Origin: Porogramme epimiltina
Lineage: Eukaryota > Basidiomycota > Agaricomycetes > Polyporales > Polyporaceae
Assembly: GCA_900155495.1 (NCBI GenBank)
Contig: FTLJ01000172.1
Location: forward strand, 1 to 20,626
Length of the DNA stretch: 20,626 nucleotides
Direction of reading: 5' to 3'
The position numbers were made by a program, and so were the translations under genes. The notes under the pieces were generated by a model. It had not been told where the DNA came from. It ran no database searches and saw nothing but the letters and a program-made list of their open reading frames with translations. Position 1 is the first letter of the stretch. Each line of letters opens with the position of its first letter. Below, piece after piece: positions 9,207 through 19,602 of this stretch.

Positions 9207-10972
9207 ATGTGGTCGGCACCGGAAGACGTCACAGATTACATCCCCGCGGCTGCCATCGGTAAGTCGCCAATCTGCATCGCGGCGCTTCTTGATCCCTCCT
9301 CACCGCGCTCAAATTCGGACAACCAGCGCTCTTCTTTTACGACTATGTCCTTACCATTCCCCAAGAGGTCAACCTGTTCTGGCGGGGAGGGTTCACGGGC
9401 GCGGCGGTGCTGTTTCTCTCCAACAGGTACCTCCATGTTCTCCATTACATCCTTGTGAACATGGTCGAGGTGCACACAGACGCGGTACGTGGCCTTATCA
9501 CCAGCACGCCCACCGCCGCTGATTTTGATTTTGACGTTTAGAGGTGAGACTTGTATGGAACTTGTACGCAAGGGCAGCTTACTCAGACACGCCTAGCTGT
9601 GTGGTCCTCGAAAGAGTAACATGGGCTATGACTACGCTGGTATACGTCCCTTGGGCAGGTATGTTGCTAATCACTCGCTCTTCGCCTAGCGGCCCTGAAC
9701 ATGATGGTCCCGTCAGCGTTCTCTGCTATGCGTACGTTTGCGCTGTGTCAGAAATGGCCACTTGCAACGCTCGTATTTGTCCTTTCCATGATGCCCTGTT
9801 TCGCGAACACGGTACGCTCTAATCCGCAGCATTCTACAACATCTGCAGGCTTCTCATACAAACACACATAGGCACAGGGGTTCATGGGTGTGACTGGCGT
9901 CCTCTCCGATGGCGTATGCTACACAAGTCTCTCGTTCCCGTCCGTAAACATACCAATGAAGTGAGTGTCGAGCCCGCTATCATCGTACCAGCACCACTAA
10001 TCAACGAGATTGTTTCCAGCTGTGAGCTCATCATACATTGAAGTCAACGAGCGTGCTGACTGTCAACGCAGTAACGATCGCATCGCGTTCGTCGATCATC
10101 ACTGCGGACGCAATCGTCCTTGCCGTAACATGGAGGAGGTTATACAGGCAAGGACTACTGTCGTGGCAAACTCTCATGCAGCCGCATCTCTCTCTAGCAC
10201 AACTGCTTCTTCGAGACGGTCCGTTTATCTCATTTTTGGACACATTGTTCCTGCCTTCTCATGTTCTCGTGTTGTTACAGGCACGTTATATTTCCTGTTA
10301 GTCGCCAGTCCTTTCAAACGTCTGATTCTCCCCCACTTACCTGTTTGCCCCTCGCTATGCAGAATACTCTTAATCCTTAACCTATTGCACCTCCTTTTTA
10401 CGACCGACACGGTACGCACAGAAACATCTTCTTTGAACCTTGGGGATTGCTCACGTCTCTTTCTCAGATAAAGACAGACGACACTGCTGTCTTCAGTATC
10501 GTCCTTACTCTCGTGGACACGTACGTCTCTCTTTCACCGGGGTCCCACCCGCCCAGCCGCTTACATCGCCCACGTTTTCTGTAGCCTTACGACTATTTTC
10601 GTGTCTCACCTCCTCATCGACCTCCAAGAAGCGAACAACCGGCCCGCCCACCTCCACCCTCGCGCCGAGGCCCCATCCTCTCGCTGGACCTTGCGTAGCG
10701 CCGGCGAGTCCGTCGTCTTCGCGAAGGTCGTCGGTTCTTTTGGCGAGTCCATCGCGATCTCGGGCGAAACTCCGGCTTTTGAAGACGACGAAGACGACAC
10801 GATGCTTGGTAGTCCTGTGAAAGATGAGAAGGTGGAGGAGTGCGAGCTCGCGACACTAGAAGAGGGGAAACGCCTGGACGAGATTGAGCCGCAGATGGGC
10901 GAAGACGGTGTAGGGAACCGGCCATTTGACTCAGCGAGCTCTCCCGCTGGGCCCTCTCAGACGATATCTTGA
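9207..10972 (+). CDS. DUF6533-type fungal multi-spanning membrane protein
   Basis: This family is abundant in Agaricomycetes, probably has seven helices, and has no proven function. Proposed exons: 9207-9258, 9327-9484, 9544-9658, 9690-9811, 9872-9960, 10052-10218, 10281-10296, 10363-10411, 10468-10520 and 10585-10972, about 402 residues. The DUF6533 signature ALFFYDYVLTIPQEVNLFW is followed by LFLSNRYLHVL. Later hydrophobic segments are VTWAMTTLVYVPWA, AFSAMRTFALC, WPLATLVFVLSMM, ASRSSIITADAIVLAVTW, LLLRDGTLYFLILLILNLL and DTAVFSIVLTLVDTLTTIF. The family-typical SHLLIDLQEANNR ends the membrane region. A hydrophilic acidic tail of about 110 residues follows (FEDDEDDTM). The start of exon 3 (an alternative acceptor is possible) and the junction of exons 5 and 6 (acceptor GAG at 10051, or a donor GTAAAC inside exon 5) are uncertain. 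One exon is 16 nt. The stop lies 224 bp before the first F-box gene. Confidence 0.88.
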
Positions 10973-11196
10973 TGCGAACCGATGTATTGGACCAGATTTT
11001 CTGTACCTCTGTCTTGTTTGTACGCACTGTATTGCCTGGCTCGTTGTTCCGTGGGGGATGTTAAAGATTCCAATCGCTCTCGGAGGCTCGCTTAGCCAAG
11101 AAATTCCAGCTGGGGTGGAAGACGGCAGGGCGCTAACAACCAGATTCCTGTTAATCACCAACTTGCATCTACCCCTATCCACCCACGGCCCCCTCC
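10973..11196 (+). promoter_or_regulatory. Short intergenic region and 5' leader of F-box copy A
   Basis: From about 11070 this sequence resembles the leaders of copies B and C: CGCTTAGCC, TCCAGCTGGGG, GGGCGCTAAC and then AACTTGCATCTACCCCTATC, 36-37 bp before each ATG. The upstream part of the B and C promoters (the GGCTTGTATTCT block) is not recognisable here. The promoter must overlap the end of the DUF6533 gene. Confidence 0.6.
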
Positions 11197-13199
11197 ATGC
11201 CCCCATCGATTTATTCTTTGCACTACGACATTCTTTTGGCGATATTCCGCGAGCTTTCCCTTCATTCCATCTCTGGCCCTGACCTCCTTCCGCACAAGAG
11301 CGTCAACAAAGTGAATCTCAGGGAGCGGGTAATCAGGAAACGGAGCCTTGCTCGTGCGGCTCTAGTATGCAGCGCTTTCGCGGACCCGGCAACCGAGGTG
11401 CTCTGGTCGGCTTATTTCAGTGGAAAGATGCGTATCCTCCTCTCATTACTGTCCGGTTGCAAGAAGGGGACCGATGAAAGTCATCGGAAAGTCTATGTGA
11501 GCCACCATTCGGACCTTCATGGCAGGCCTACCACTCTTACCGAGTCCGGCCCTCGAAGTATCTCGACGGTGACATTACTCCAGAAGACTGGACTTCCTTC
11601 GTGAGATGCGCCGCCAGAGTGCGATATATCCACGAACCCCGTTCCAACTCGCGGTTCATCCCAGACTCAGTTTTCGAGACTCTCCGCGAGCGAGCCGACG
11701 GGGCGGTGTTATTTCCGAGGCTCAAGCACTTTACCTGGGATATTCTATCGAAGTCAGATCGGCCTATAAACAAGATACCCCTTGTGCTGGCCACACCTGC
11801 CGTTTCCGCTGTTTACATCTGTTCGACCTACTTGCCCAAGTTAAGTAACGTCACTTTACTGTCCGAAACACTGGCTTCCCTCGCAGAACTCCTACCTTGG
11901 TTGGAGGAAGTTACAATAGGGGTCTGCAGGAACGAAGATGTGCTCTTTCCTCTGTTGACATTCCACAACCTGCACACAATTACCTTTACGACATTGCCAT
12001 GCCAACATCTCCTCCTCATCTCGGCATTACCCAGGCTGGAAAAACTCCGCTGTGGCCTTCAAATCGAGAATAGCCACAGACACATAAACCTTACCGGAGA
12101 AAAACCGAAGGACCCATTCCCTACCACTCAAACGCTACATCTCATTCAGTGGGATGGCACGGGAGAGATTTTTAGAACCATGCCCGAGTCCATTCGATAC
12201 AAGTCCATCCTCACCTACCTTGCAAGAGGATCTTTCATCTGCGTATCGCTCCCCTTGTGGGTCGCCCCATCAGCAACCGGCATGTTGCCAATTTTGAAGA
12301 ACTTTTGCTCACCGTCTCTCTCCCTCTCTCTTCGGAGTTTGGACATAACAGTTCGGTTCGCCGTACTTTCCGAAACCTTTATCCAGATAACTTTCGGAGA
12401 CGCGTTCCACCCCTTGTTCCACCTGAGAGAGCTCGTAGAGCTCAAACTCACCACGAGGAACTATATCATCTCTATGGCCAACGAGGACGTCTCTCACATG
12501 GCTTCAGCGTGGCCCTCAATCGAAGTGCTGTACATGAATCCTCAATGGCTCACGCGCTATAGACACACTTCTTCTTCCGACGCTGCCAGGTTCGTTCCCC
12601 CTATACAACCATCCATCCTCGCACTTGTGGACCTCGCGCAACGGCGACCCAGACTGGAAGTCCTCGGGATTACCATCGCGAACGTGACCAAAGCACACTT
12701 AGACACCCTCACGGCCCGCGCAACGACCCGCGTCCACAGCAAGGGCACAACCCAAGGAGGAGCCGAAAGTCCTAGCGGATCCGCCTCCCGGCGCGAGACG
12801 GACGCGCACCAGCCGTGGCCGAAGTTGTCCCAGCTTCACCTCTCTGAACGCACCCGGCGCTCCGCACACGACCCCCACGACGTCGCCGCCCTCGCGCGCG
12901 CGCTATCCGCTATCTTCCCAGATCTCGAAGGCACGGGTGTCCTGGAAATACATGAGCGGCGTACGCTGCGACGGCGCTCTGGGCTGCAGGGGTTTGACAA
13001 ACTGGCGACCTGGAGCGTCAACTGCAACAACCATGTAGATATCGACGCGCTCATGCTCGAACTGGACGTGCTACAGGCGAAGAAGAGAGACGGTGGAGTG
13101 GACAATGCCCCGCGGAGGCCGGTTGGCCTGGAAAGCGCAGCGTGGGCGGCGGCATACGTGGAAGAGGCTATAGACCGAGTACGTCAGTACGATAACTAG
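11197..13199 (+). CDS. F-box/leucine-rich protein, tandem copy A
   Basis: F-box proteins recruit substrates to SCF ubiquitin ligases through Skp1; the role here is inferred from the family. The exons are 11197-11496 and 11559-13199, giving 646 residues, with a 62 bp intron (GTGAGC...GAAG, branch CTTAC). The F-box spans about residues 8-72: LHYDILLAIFRELSLH, a charged insert, then AALVCSAFADPATEVLW. The rest has irregular leucine-rich repeats, for example FPRLKHFTWDI, LPWLEEVTI, LPRLEKLRCGL, SLRSLDITVRF, LVELKLTT, WPSIEVLYM, PRLEVLGI and PKLSQLHLS. The C-terminus after a Ser/Arg-rich linker has DLEGTGVLEIHERRTLRRRS and ends AAYVEEAIDRVRQYDN. It is the most divergent of the three copies and the only one with the full C-terminal tail. 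Confidence 0.92.
11497..11558 (+). other. 62 bp intron of F-box copy A
   Basis: The donor is TAT|GTGAGC and the acceptor CGAAG|TAT, with CTTAC as branch site. Phase is 0. The same intron, also 62 bp, is at 14076-14137 in copy B and 17219-17280 in copy C. In B and C an unspliced transcript meets TAA just before the acceptor; in A it runs on to a TGA at 11602. Confidence 0.85.
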
Positions 13200-13778
13200 G
13201 TATATGCGTGTAACTCGTCCCCTGTTTAGAGGCAGTCACATTCGCCGGCTGTATCAGAGCTGAAAGCGAGCAAACACTAGTAGGCAAGTTAGGCTCATTC
13301 ACATGACGCACGCATGATGCGGCGGCCCCGCGAGCCTCGAACGTCGTCGAACCAGCTTGACTCTCTTCGATATTATCTCTACCGATATCTTGAGCTCTAT
13401 CACCTGAGAAACCCGCGGTCAGTGCGCGAGCACGCGGTTTATTGTGTGAGTCACACAGGGGGCCCGCTCAACATTATAATCTTCCCGCGCAGAACCGTCA
13501 CTTTGTTGCATACCGCGTGGGGGCAGCTAACACGCCCGCCCCACCTCTGCCTTACCCGTCGTTGTCGTGGAAGAATATTCGTGCACACGCAGGCTCACGC
13601 GAATTCCTGATACGCGGAACCCGGCTTGTATTCTTGACAGTGCTAGGATGTTGTTTGGATCGCCCCTGGGGCTCGCTCATCCCTGAGGGGGGGGCCCCGG
13701 AAGGCCGCTGGGCGCTAACACGTAGATTCCCGTTGACCACCAACTTGCATCTACCCCTATCCACCTACAGCACCCTCC
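13200..13778. promoter_or_regulatory. Spacer between copies A and B; promoter of copy B
   Basis: The first part is the 3' UTR of copy A. From about 13538 to 13778 it aligns by eye with the promoter/leader blocks before copy C and with the orphan block near 19870-20003. The shared words are CACACGCAGGCTC, CGGCTTGTATTCT, CAGTGCTAG, GGCGCTAACA and AACTTGCATCTACCCCTATC. A symmetric 15 bp site at 13443-13457 has a bZIP-like TGAGTCA core. Confidence 0.65.
13443..13457. promoter_or_regulatory. Palindromic TGAGTCA (bZIP/AP-1-like) site
   Basis: TGTGTGAGTCACACA is symmetric around a single central base and contains TGAGTCA, the consensus bound by fungal Gcn4/AP-1-type bZIP factors. It lies about 320 bp before the start of F-box copy B. 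Binding is inferred. Confidence 0.45.
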
Positions 13779-15697
13779 ATGCCCACATCAATCCATTCCT
13801 TGAACTACGACATCCTTTTGGAGATATTCCACGAGCTTTCCCTTCATGCCATCTCTGGCCCTTACTCGCCTGAGCGCAGGGAAAGAGTGAGTGTCGCGGA
13901 ACGGGTAATCAGGCGACAGACCCTTGCTGGTGCGGCTCTAGTATGCAGAGCTTTCGCAGATCCGGCAACCAAGGTGCTCTGGTCGTCCTACTTCAATGGC
14001 AACATGCGCATTCTCCTTGAGCTGCTGTCTGTTTGCAAGAAGATTCCCAATGAAAATCGTCGTGGCAAAGTCTACGTAAGCCAACATTCAACTCGTCATA
14101 GCAGACCCTCCACTCTTACCATGACCGGCCTTTAAAGTCTCTCGACGGCGATATTTCTCCAGACGAATGGGCTGTTTTCGTAAGATGTGCCGCCCGAGTG
14201 CGATATATCCACGAACCGTGTCCTAACTCGTCACCCATCCCACACTCGGTTTTCGAGACACTCTCCAAGCGAGCCGGCGAGACGGTATTGTTTCCGGGGC
14301 TCAAACACCTCACCTGGAACTTTCAATCAAACATGAATCGGCCTATGAGCAAGATACCTCTTGTGCTGGCATCACCTGCCGTCTCTGCCGTTCACATTCG
14401 CCCCAGCCCAAGCAACGACACTTTACTGTGCGACGCTCTGTCTTCCCTCGCCGAAACGTTACCTTGGTTGGAGGAAATTATGATATGGGTTTGCAGGAAT
14501 GAAGATGTACTGTCGCCGCTGTTAGCATTCCGCAACCTACGCACGATTATCTTCATATCGCTGCCATGCCAACACCTCTTCTTCGTCTCAGCGCTACCCA
14601 GGTTGGAAGAACTCCGCTGTGGCATCGAAATAGATGGTAGGTATAAGGAGGTAGACCTTGCTGGAGAGGAACCGCGAAATCCATTCCGCGCCACGAAAAC
14701 GCTACATCTCACTCATTGGAAGGGCACTGGAGGGGGTTTTGGTATCAACCAGGTGTCGTGTGGATACAAGTCCACCCTTGCCTACCTTGGGAGAGGTTCT
14801 TTCATCTGCGCATCGCTCCCCCTTCAAGTCGCCCAATCGACGAACGACATCCCGCTTACCATGAAGACTTTTTGCTCTCCATCTCTTTGCACCTCTCTCC
14901 GGAGTCTGGACGTAACAGTGCAGTTCGCTGTCGACCACGAAACCTTCATCCAGATAACTTTCGGGGACGCGTTCTACCCCCTGTTCGACCTGAGAGGGCT
15001 CGTAGAACTCAAGCTCACCACGGATGACTACATCGTCTCGATGACCAACGAGGACGTCGCTCACATGGCTGTAGCGTGGCCTTCGATAGAGGTGCTGTAT
15101 ATAGACCCTCGATGGTCTACACAATTCGGCTTCACTAACAACAACTTGGCCAAGTTTGTCACGCTCACACGACCATCCATCCTCGCACTAGTGGACCTCG
15201 CGCAACAATGTCCCAACCTAGAAGTCCTCGGGATCCACATCGCGGATGTTACCGAACCCGACCTGGACGCCCTTCGAGTCGCAACGCGCACGGCCCAAGC
15301 TAGAGCCGAACGTCCCGACCGTGACGCTGCCACCGCCCCGTGCGAGGCGGAGGCGGAGGCGCCCCCGCCAAGGCCCAAGCTGTCCAAACTGAACCTCTCC
15401 GGGGGCACGCCATGCACAGGGCTCGCGATATGCGACGTGTCGGCGCTCGCGAGCGCACTCTCCACCGTCTTCCCGGACCTCGAGGGCACGGGCGTCCTGA
15501 AGGCGCACGAGCGGCGCGCGCTGCGGCGGAGCTCGCGGATGCAGGTGTTCGACGACATCGTGGAATGGCGCATGGGCCGCAACAACAACTCTGTGGATGT
15601 GGACGCGCTCATGCTCGAGCTTGACATTCGGCAGGCGAGAAAGAGGAGAGAGCGTCCAGTTGTCCATGACCCGCGGGGGACGGTATTCCTGGCTTAG
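13779..15697 (+). CDS. F-box/leucine-rich protein, tandem copy B
   Basis: The exons are 13779-14075 and 14138-15697, giving 618 residues, with a 62 bp intron (GTAAGC...TAAAG) at the same position as in copies A and C. The F-box is LNYDILLEIFHELSLH plus AALVCRAFADPATKVLW. Leucine-rich segments include FPGLKHLTWNF, LPWLEEIMIWVC, LPRLEELRCGI, SLRSLDVTVQF, LVELKLTT, WPSIEVLYID, PNLEVLGIHI and PKLSKLNLS. The C-terminus ends DPRGTVFLA. Compared with copy A it lacks the last tail. A single extra base near 15690 (CTGGCTTAGTG against CCGGTTAGTG in C) brings in TAG at 15695-15697. It is very close to copy C in both coding and flanking DNA. The likely role is SCF substrate adaptor, inferred from the family. 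Confidence 0.9.
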
Positions 15698-16500
15698 TGC
15701 ACCGTAGGAGACGGCGTACGTGCGAGAGGCTCTGATCATTAATCGAGTGCGTCAGTACGATGAATGGGTTCCTTGTCCTATGTTTGAGTGTAGTATCGCC
15801 TACCAAACAAGAATTAGGCTCCTTATCGAACCTCTGTCTTAAACCCTTGCAACGTCACGCCTATAAACATACATACATATATAGCCCCACTTAGAGAAAT
15901 GCACCCGTATGTTACTCCCACCCGGCCTTGAAATTCCACGCTTCGTGCATCATCAACGCTCACCGTGTGTACCCGGCATCGCTCCATAACACCCGAGGTC
16001 CACGTACAGCTTAGGAACAGGCCGGTGAACATTGCGTCCACGTCTCATACAGCCATCCTGCTCTTCTCCTCCAACGCCTACAAGAGGCTCCAGCCACCGT
16101 TCGCCGGACACGCCATCATCGGTCTCCACGCAGCCGCCAGATCTCCGCGTGCCACGCGAACGCGGAGGCTGCTGGCAGACGGGAACGTCGAACGTGCACG
16201 GACGCCCAGGAAGGCGGAACGACTTCCGCACCTTGGCGGAGCAGTGGAGACGAACAGAACATCTGGGTCGCGCAATTACGCGCGCGGGGTCCGACGAGCA
16301 TCACTCGGAAGCTCCGCAGGCACCTTCGGTGCGGAAACCCGGGCGCGTTTTGACGCCGTATAAACCAACCTCGCAGATGAATCAATACGGTGCTCAGCCC
16401 AACCAGCCCGCCGCCTCCTCGTTTTGATCGCACTAGGCCCCCCGCGCGCTGGGAATGCGCCTCGAAGCCATGGACGCGCCGCCCCGTCTTCTCACTCGAC

Positions 16501-16533
16501 GCGATCTGATCACTCGCGATCGTGGCGACGTCG
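16501..16533. promoter_or_regulatory. Conserved upstream element before the copy C TATA box
   Basis: GCGATCTGATCACTCGCGAT followed by CG(T/C)GG(C/T)GACGTCG is nearly identical here and at 19660-19692. It contains TGATCA and GACGTC palindromes and sits about 100-145 bp upstream of a TATA box in both places, so it may be a regulatory site shared by the F-box promoters. Confidence 0.45.
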
Positions 16534-16631
16534 ACGGACACACGAGATGAGACGCTGCGGCCGTCCTGCGCCGCTGTTTGTGTAAGTGGCTAACAATGGT
16601 GGAGAACGGTAGAGAACGGTAAGTGAGAGCG

Positions 16632-16638
16632 TATAAAG
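16632..16638 (+). promoter_or_regulatory. TATA box of F-box copy C
   Basis: TATAAAG followed by AG lies 287 bp before the ATG at 16919. The orphan promoter downstream has the same box (TATAAAGAG at 19835) in an aligned position, which supports it as functional in the ancestor. Confidence 0.55.
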
Positions 16639-16918
16639 AGCCTAGCCGGCGCGCGCCGTGCGGGGGGGCGGGGGTGGACGCGAACATGTTTGCCCCATCT
16701 CCACCTTCCCCGTCATTGTCGCAGGAGAGCACTCGTAGATCACGCAAAGTTTGGGTACGCGGAACTCGGCTTGTATTCTATACCGTGCTTGGGAGTAGTT
16801 TCGATCGCCCTGGGGGCCCGCTTAGCCGGAAATATCCAGCTGGGGCCGGAAGGTGGATGGGCGCTAATACAGTTTATCACCAACTTGCATTTACCCCTAT
16901 CCACCCACGGACCTCTCC

Positions 16919-18858
16919 ATGCCCGCATCGATTTATTCCTTGCACTATGACATTCTTTTGGCGATATTCCACGAGCTTTCCCTTCACGTCGTCTCTGGCC
17001 CGGACCTGTTTAGGTGGAACAGGGACAAAAGTGTGAGTGATACGGAGCGGAGAATCAGGCGACTTGCCCTTGCTAGTGCAGCTCTAGTATGCAGAGCTTT
17101 TGCAGATCCGGCTACCGAGGTGCTCTGGTCGGTTTTCTTTGATGGCAAGATGCAAACTCTCCTCGAACTGCTGTCCGTTTGCAAGAGGGCTCGCGATGAT
17201 GAAGATCACATAGTCTTCGTGAGCCACCTTACGATTCGTCATGGCAGAATCACCACTCTTACCACAACCGGCCTCTAAAGTCTCTCGACGGCGGCATTGC
17301 CCCAGAAGAGTGGGCTGTTTTCGTTAGATGTGCTGCCCGAGTGCGGTATCTCCACATACCCAGTCCTCGCACACTGCACATCCCATACTCGGTTTTCGAG
17401 ACACTCTCCAAACAAGCCGGGGGGGCTGTATTATTTCCGAGGCTCAAGCACTTCACCTGGAACATTCAACCAAGCATGAATTGGCTTATGAGCAAGATAC
17501 CTCTTGTGCTGGCCACACCTGCCGTTTCTGCCGTTAACATTCATTCCAGCTTTGACGACGGCACTTTGCTGAGCGACGCCCTGTCTTCCCTCGCCGAGAC
17601 GTTACCTTGGTTGGAGGAAATTATGATAACCGTTTGCAGGAATGAAGATGTGCTGTCGCCGCTGTTAACATTCCGCAACCTACGCACGATTTTCTTTGCA
17701 TCGCTGCCATGCCAACACCTCTTCTTCGTCTCAGCGCTACCCAGGTTGGAAGAACTCCGGTGTGGCATTGGAATTGATGACAGGTATAAGGAGGTGGACC
17801 TTGCTGGAGAGGAACCGCGAAACCCATTCCGCACCATGAAAACGCTACATGTCATTCAATGGGATAGCATTAGAGGGGTTTTGAATATCAAACAGGAGTC
17901 GATTGAATACAAGTCCACCCTCGCCTACCTTGCAAGAGGTTCTTTCATCTGCGCATCGCTCCCCTTGCAGGGCGCCCAATCGACGACCGACATCCTGCTG
18001 AACATGAAGACTTTCTGTTCTCCATCTCTTTGCACCTCTCTCCGGAGTCTGGACGTAACAGTGCAGTTCGCTGAATATTTCAGCCACGAAACCTTCATCC
18101 AGATAACTTTCGGGGACGCGTTCTACCCCCTGTTCGACCTGAGAGGGCTCGTAGAACTCAAGCTCACTACGATAAACTACAACGTCTCGATGTCCAACGA
18201 GGACGTCGCTCACATGGCTGTGATGTGGCCCTCGATAGAGGTGCTGTATATAGACCCTCTGTGGCGTTCACAGCGCTATGGCTTCGCTTCTTTGGACGAC
18301 TTGGCCGGGTTTGTCACACTCACACGACCATCCATCCTCGCACTAGTGGACCTCGCGCAACAACGTCCCAACCTAGAAGTCCTCGGGATCCACATAGCGG
18401 ACGTTACCGAGCCCGACCTGGACGCCCTCGCAGCGCGCACGGCCCAACTTGAAGCGAGAGCCGAACGCCCCAACGCTGCCACCGCCCCGCGCGATGCGGG
18501 GGCTGAGACGGAGCCACCCCCGCCACCGCCGAAGCTCTCCCAACTGCACCTCTCCGTGGGCACGGTGTGCGTAGGGCTCGCGATATGCGACGTGTCGGCG
18601 CTCGCGAGCGCACTCTCCGCCGTCTTCCCGGACCTCGAGGGCACGGGCGTCCTGGAGGCGCACGAGCGGCGCGCGCTGCGGCGGAGCTCGCGGATGCAGG
18701 TCTTCGACGACATCGTGGATCGGCGCATTAAACATAAGCGCTCTGTGGTCGTGGACGCGCTCATGCTCGAGCTTGACATTCTGCAGGCGAGGAAGAGGCG
18801 CAACCGTCTAGTGGTCAATGACCCGCGGGGGACGGTTTTCCCGGTTAGTGCACCGTAG
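16919..18858 (+). CDS. F-box/leucine-rich protein, tandem copy C
   Basis: The exons are 16919-17218 and 17281-18858, giving 625 residues, with the 62 bp intron (GTGAGC...TAAAG) shared with A and B. The F-box is LHYDILLAIFHELSLH plus AALVCRAFADPATEVLW. The leucine-rich region and the linker rich in Ala, Glu and Pro follow copy B closely (LPWLEEIMITVC, LPRLEELRCGIGI, SLRSLDVTVQF, WPSIEVLYIDP, PNLEVLGIHIADVTEPDLDAL). The protein ends GTVFPVSAP at a TAG (18856-18858). This TAG aligns with the Trp codon TGG of copy A, and the frame beyond it stays open for 17 codons ending RVRQYDK and a second TAG. The present C-terminus therefore looks like a nonsense-truncated one. The likely role is SCF substrate adaptor, inferred from the family. 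Confidence 0.92.
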
Positions 18859-19549
18859 GCGACGGTGTACGTGCGACAGGTTCAGGATCGAGTGCGTCAG
18901 TACGATAAATAGGTATATCCCATTCTATGTTTTGGGGCAGCATCACCTACTAAACAAGAATTTAGGCCCCTTACTGAAGCTCCGCCGCCGTGTGTGCTCG
19001 GCATCGCTTTCCCCATAACACCCAAGGACCACGTACAACTCGGGCACAGACCGGTGGCCATCGCGCACACATCTGATACAACTATCCTGCTCTTCTCCGA
19101 CCATTCGCCGAACATACCATCATCGGTCTGAGGTCTCAGTGCCGCCGCCAGATTCTCCGCGTGGCGGCCACTGGCAGACGGGAACATCGAACGTGGACGG
19201 ACGCCCAGTGGAGGCGGAACGACTTCCGCACACTCTCAGGCTGGTGGAGCAATGGAGACGAACAGAACAGAACATCGATATCTGGGTCGCGCAATCACGC
19301 CGCGGGCCGACGAGCATCACTCGGAAGCCCCGCCGCAGGCACCTTCGGTGCAGGACCAGACACATCTTGGACCCCCTAAAACCGCGCCAGGAGGCGAGCA
19401 AGCACTGTGGTCAGCTTAGTCTATCCGCGCCGCCTCCTCGTCTTGATCACAGCGCACCCCGATCGACGCGGGGACACTATGGGTGGGCGGAAGCAGGCGC
19501 GCACCTGGGAACACGCCCCGAGAACTCGATCGCGGATGGCGGACGCGCC

Positions 19550-19602
19550 GCGCCGCCAATACGTCCCACGTCCGCGCTCCAACCGGCCAAGATTGGCGGC
19601 GC
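19550..19602. repeat. 11 bp inverted repeat carrying CCAAT boxes
   Basis: GCGCCGCCAAT at 19550-19560 and its exact reverse complement ATTGGCGGCGC at 19592-19602 are separated by 31 bp. The pair lies in the segment present only in the second spacer copy. It could be a paired CCAAT-factor site or a small foldback; neither is shown. Confidence 0.5.

Larger units (their letters stand above)
15698..16918. repeat. Spacer repeat unit, first copy (between F-box B and C), with promoter of C
   Basis: From the fossil tail of copy B to the promoter of C, most of this 1.2 kb recurs in the same order after copy C (18859-20003). Matching words include CAAGAATTAGG/CAAGAATTTAGG, GGCATCGCT, CATAACACCC, CATCCTGCTCTTCTCC/TATCCTGCTCTTCTCC, GGCAGACGGGAAC, GCGGAACGACTTCCGCAC, GACGAACAGAACA, CTGGGTCGCGCAAT, CGACGAGCATCACTCGGAAG, GCAGGCACCTTCGGTGC and GCGATCTGATCACTCGCGAT. 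The first copy has an extra AT-rich piece around 15840-15960. No conserved ORF was found across the two copies, so the spacer is treated as non-coding. Confidence 0.85.

Noticed and set aside
10020..10021. 2 nt exon (CT) between DUF6533 exons 5 and 6
   Set aside because: It would give a good frame but a 2 nt exon is implausible; alternative acceptors nearby explain the junction.
11601..11601. F-box second exons read as independent genes starting near 11601, 14198 and 17341
   Set aside because: The shared 62 bp intron joins each to the F-box exon in frame, and coding similarity begins upstream of these points.
11497..14137. Frame change between the F-box and LRR parts taken as a pseudogene frameshift
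   Set aside because: All three copies have a donor, branch site and acceptor at the same place with equal intron length, so splicing explains the change.
15061..15627. Minus-strand frames of similar sequence in F-box copies B and C (second at 18276-18818)
   Set aside because: Their similarity follows from the duplication of the coding strand; both lie antisense to the leucine-rich region and have no recognisable content.
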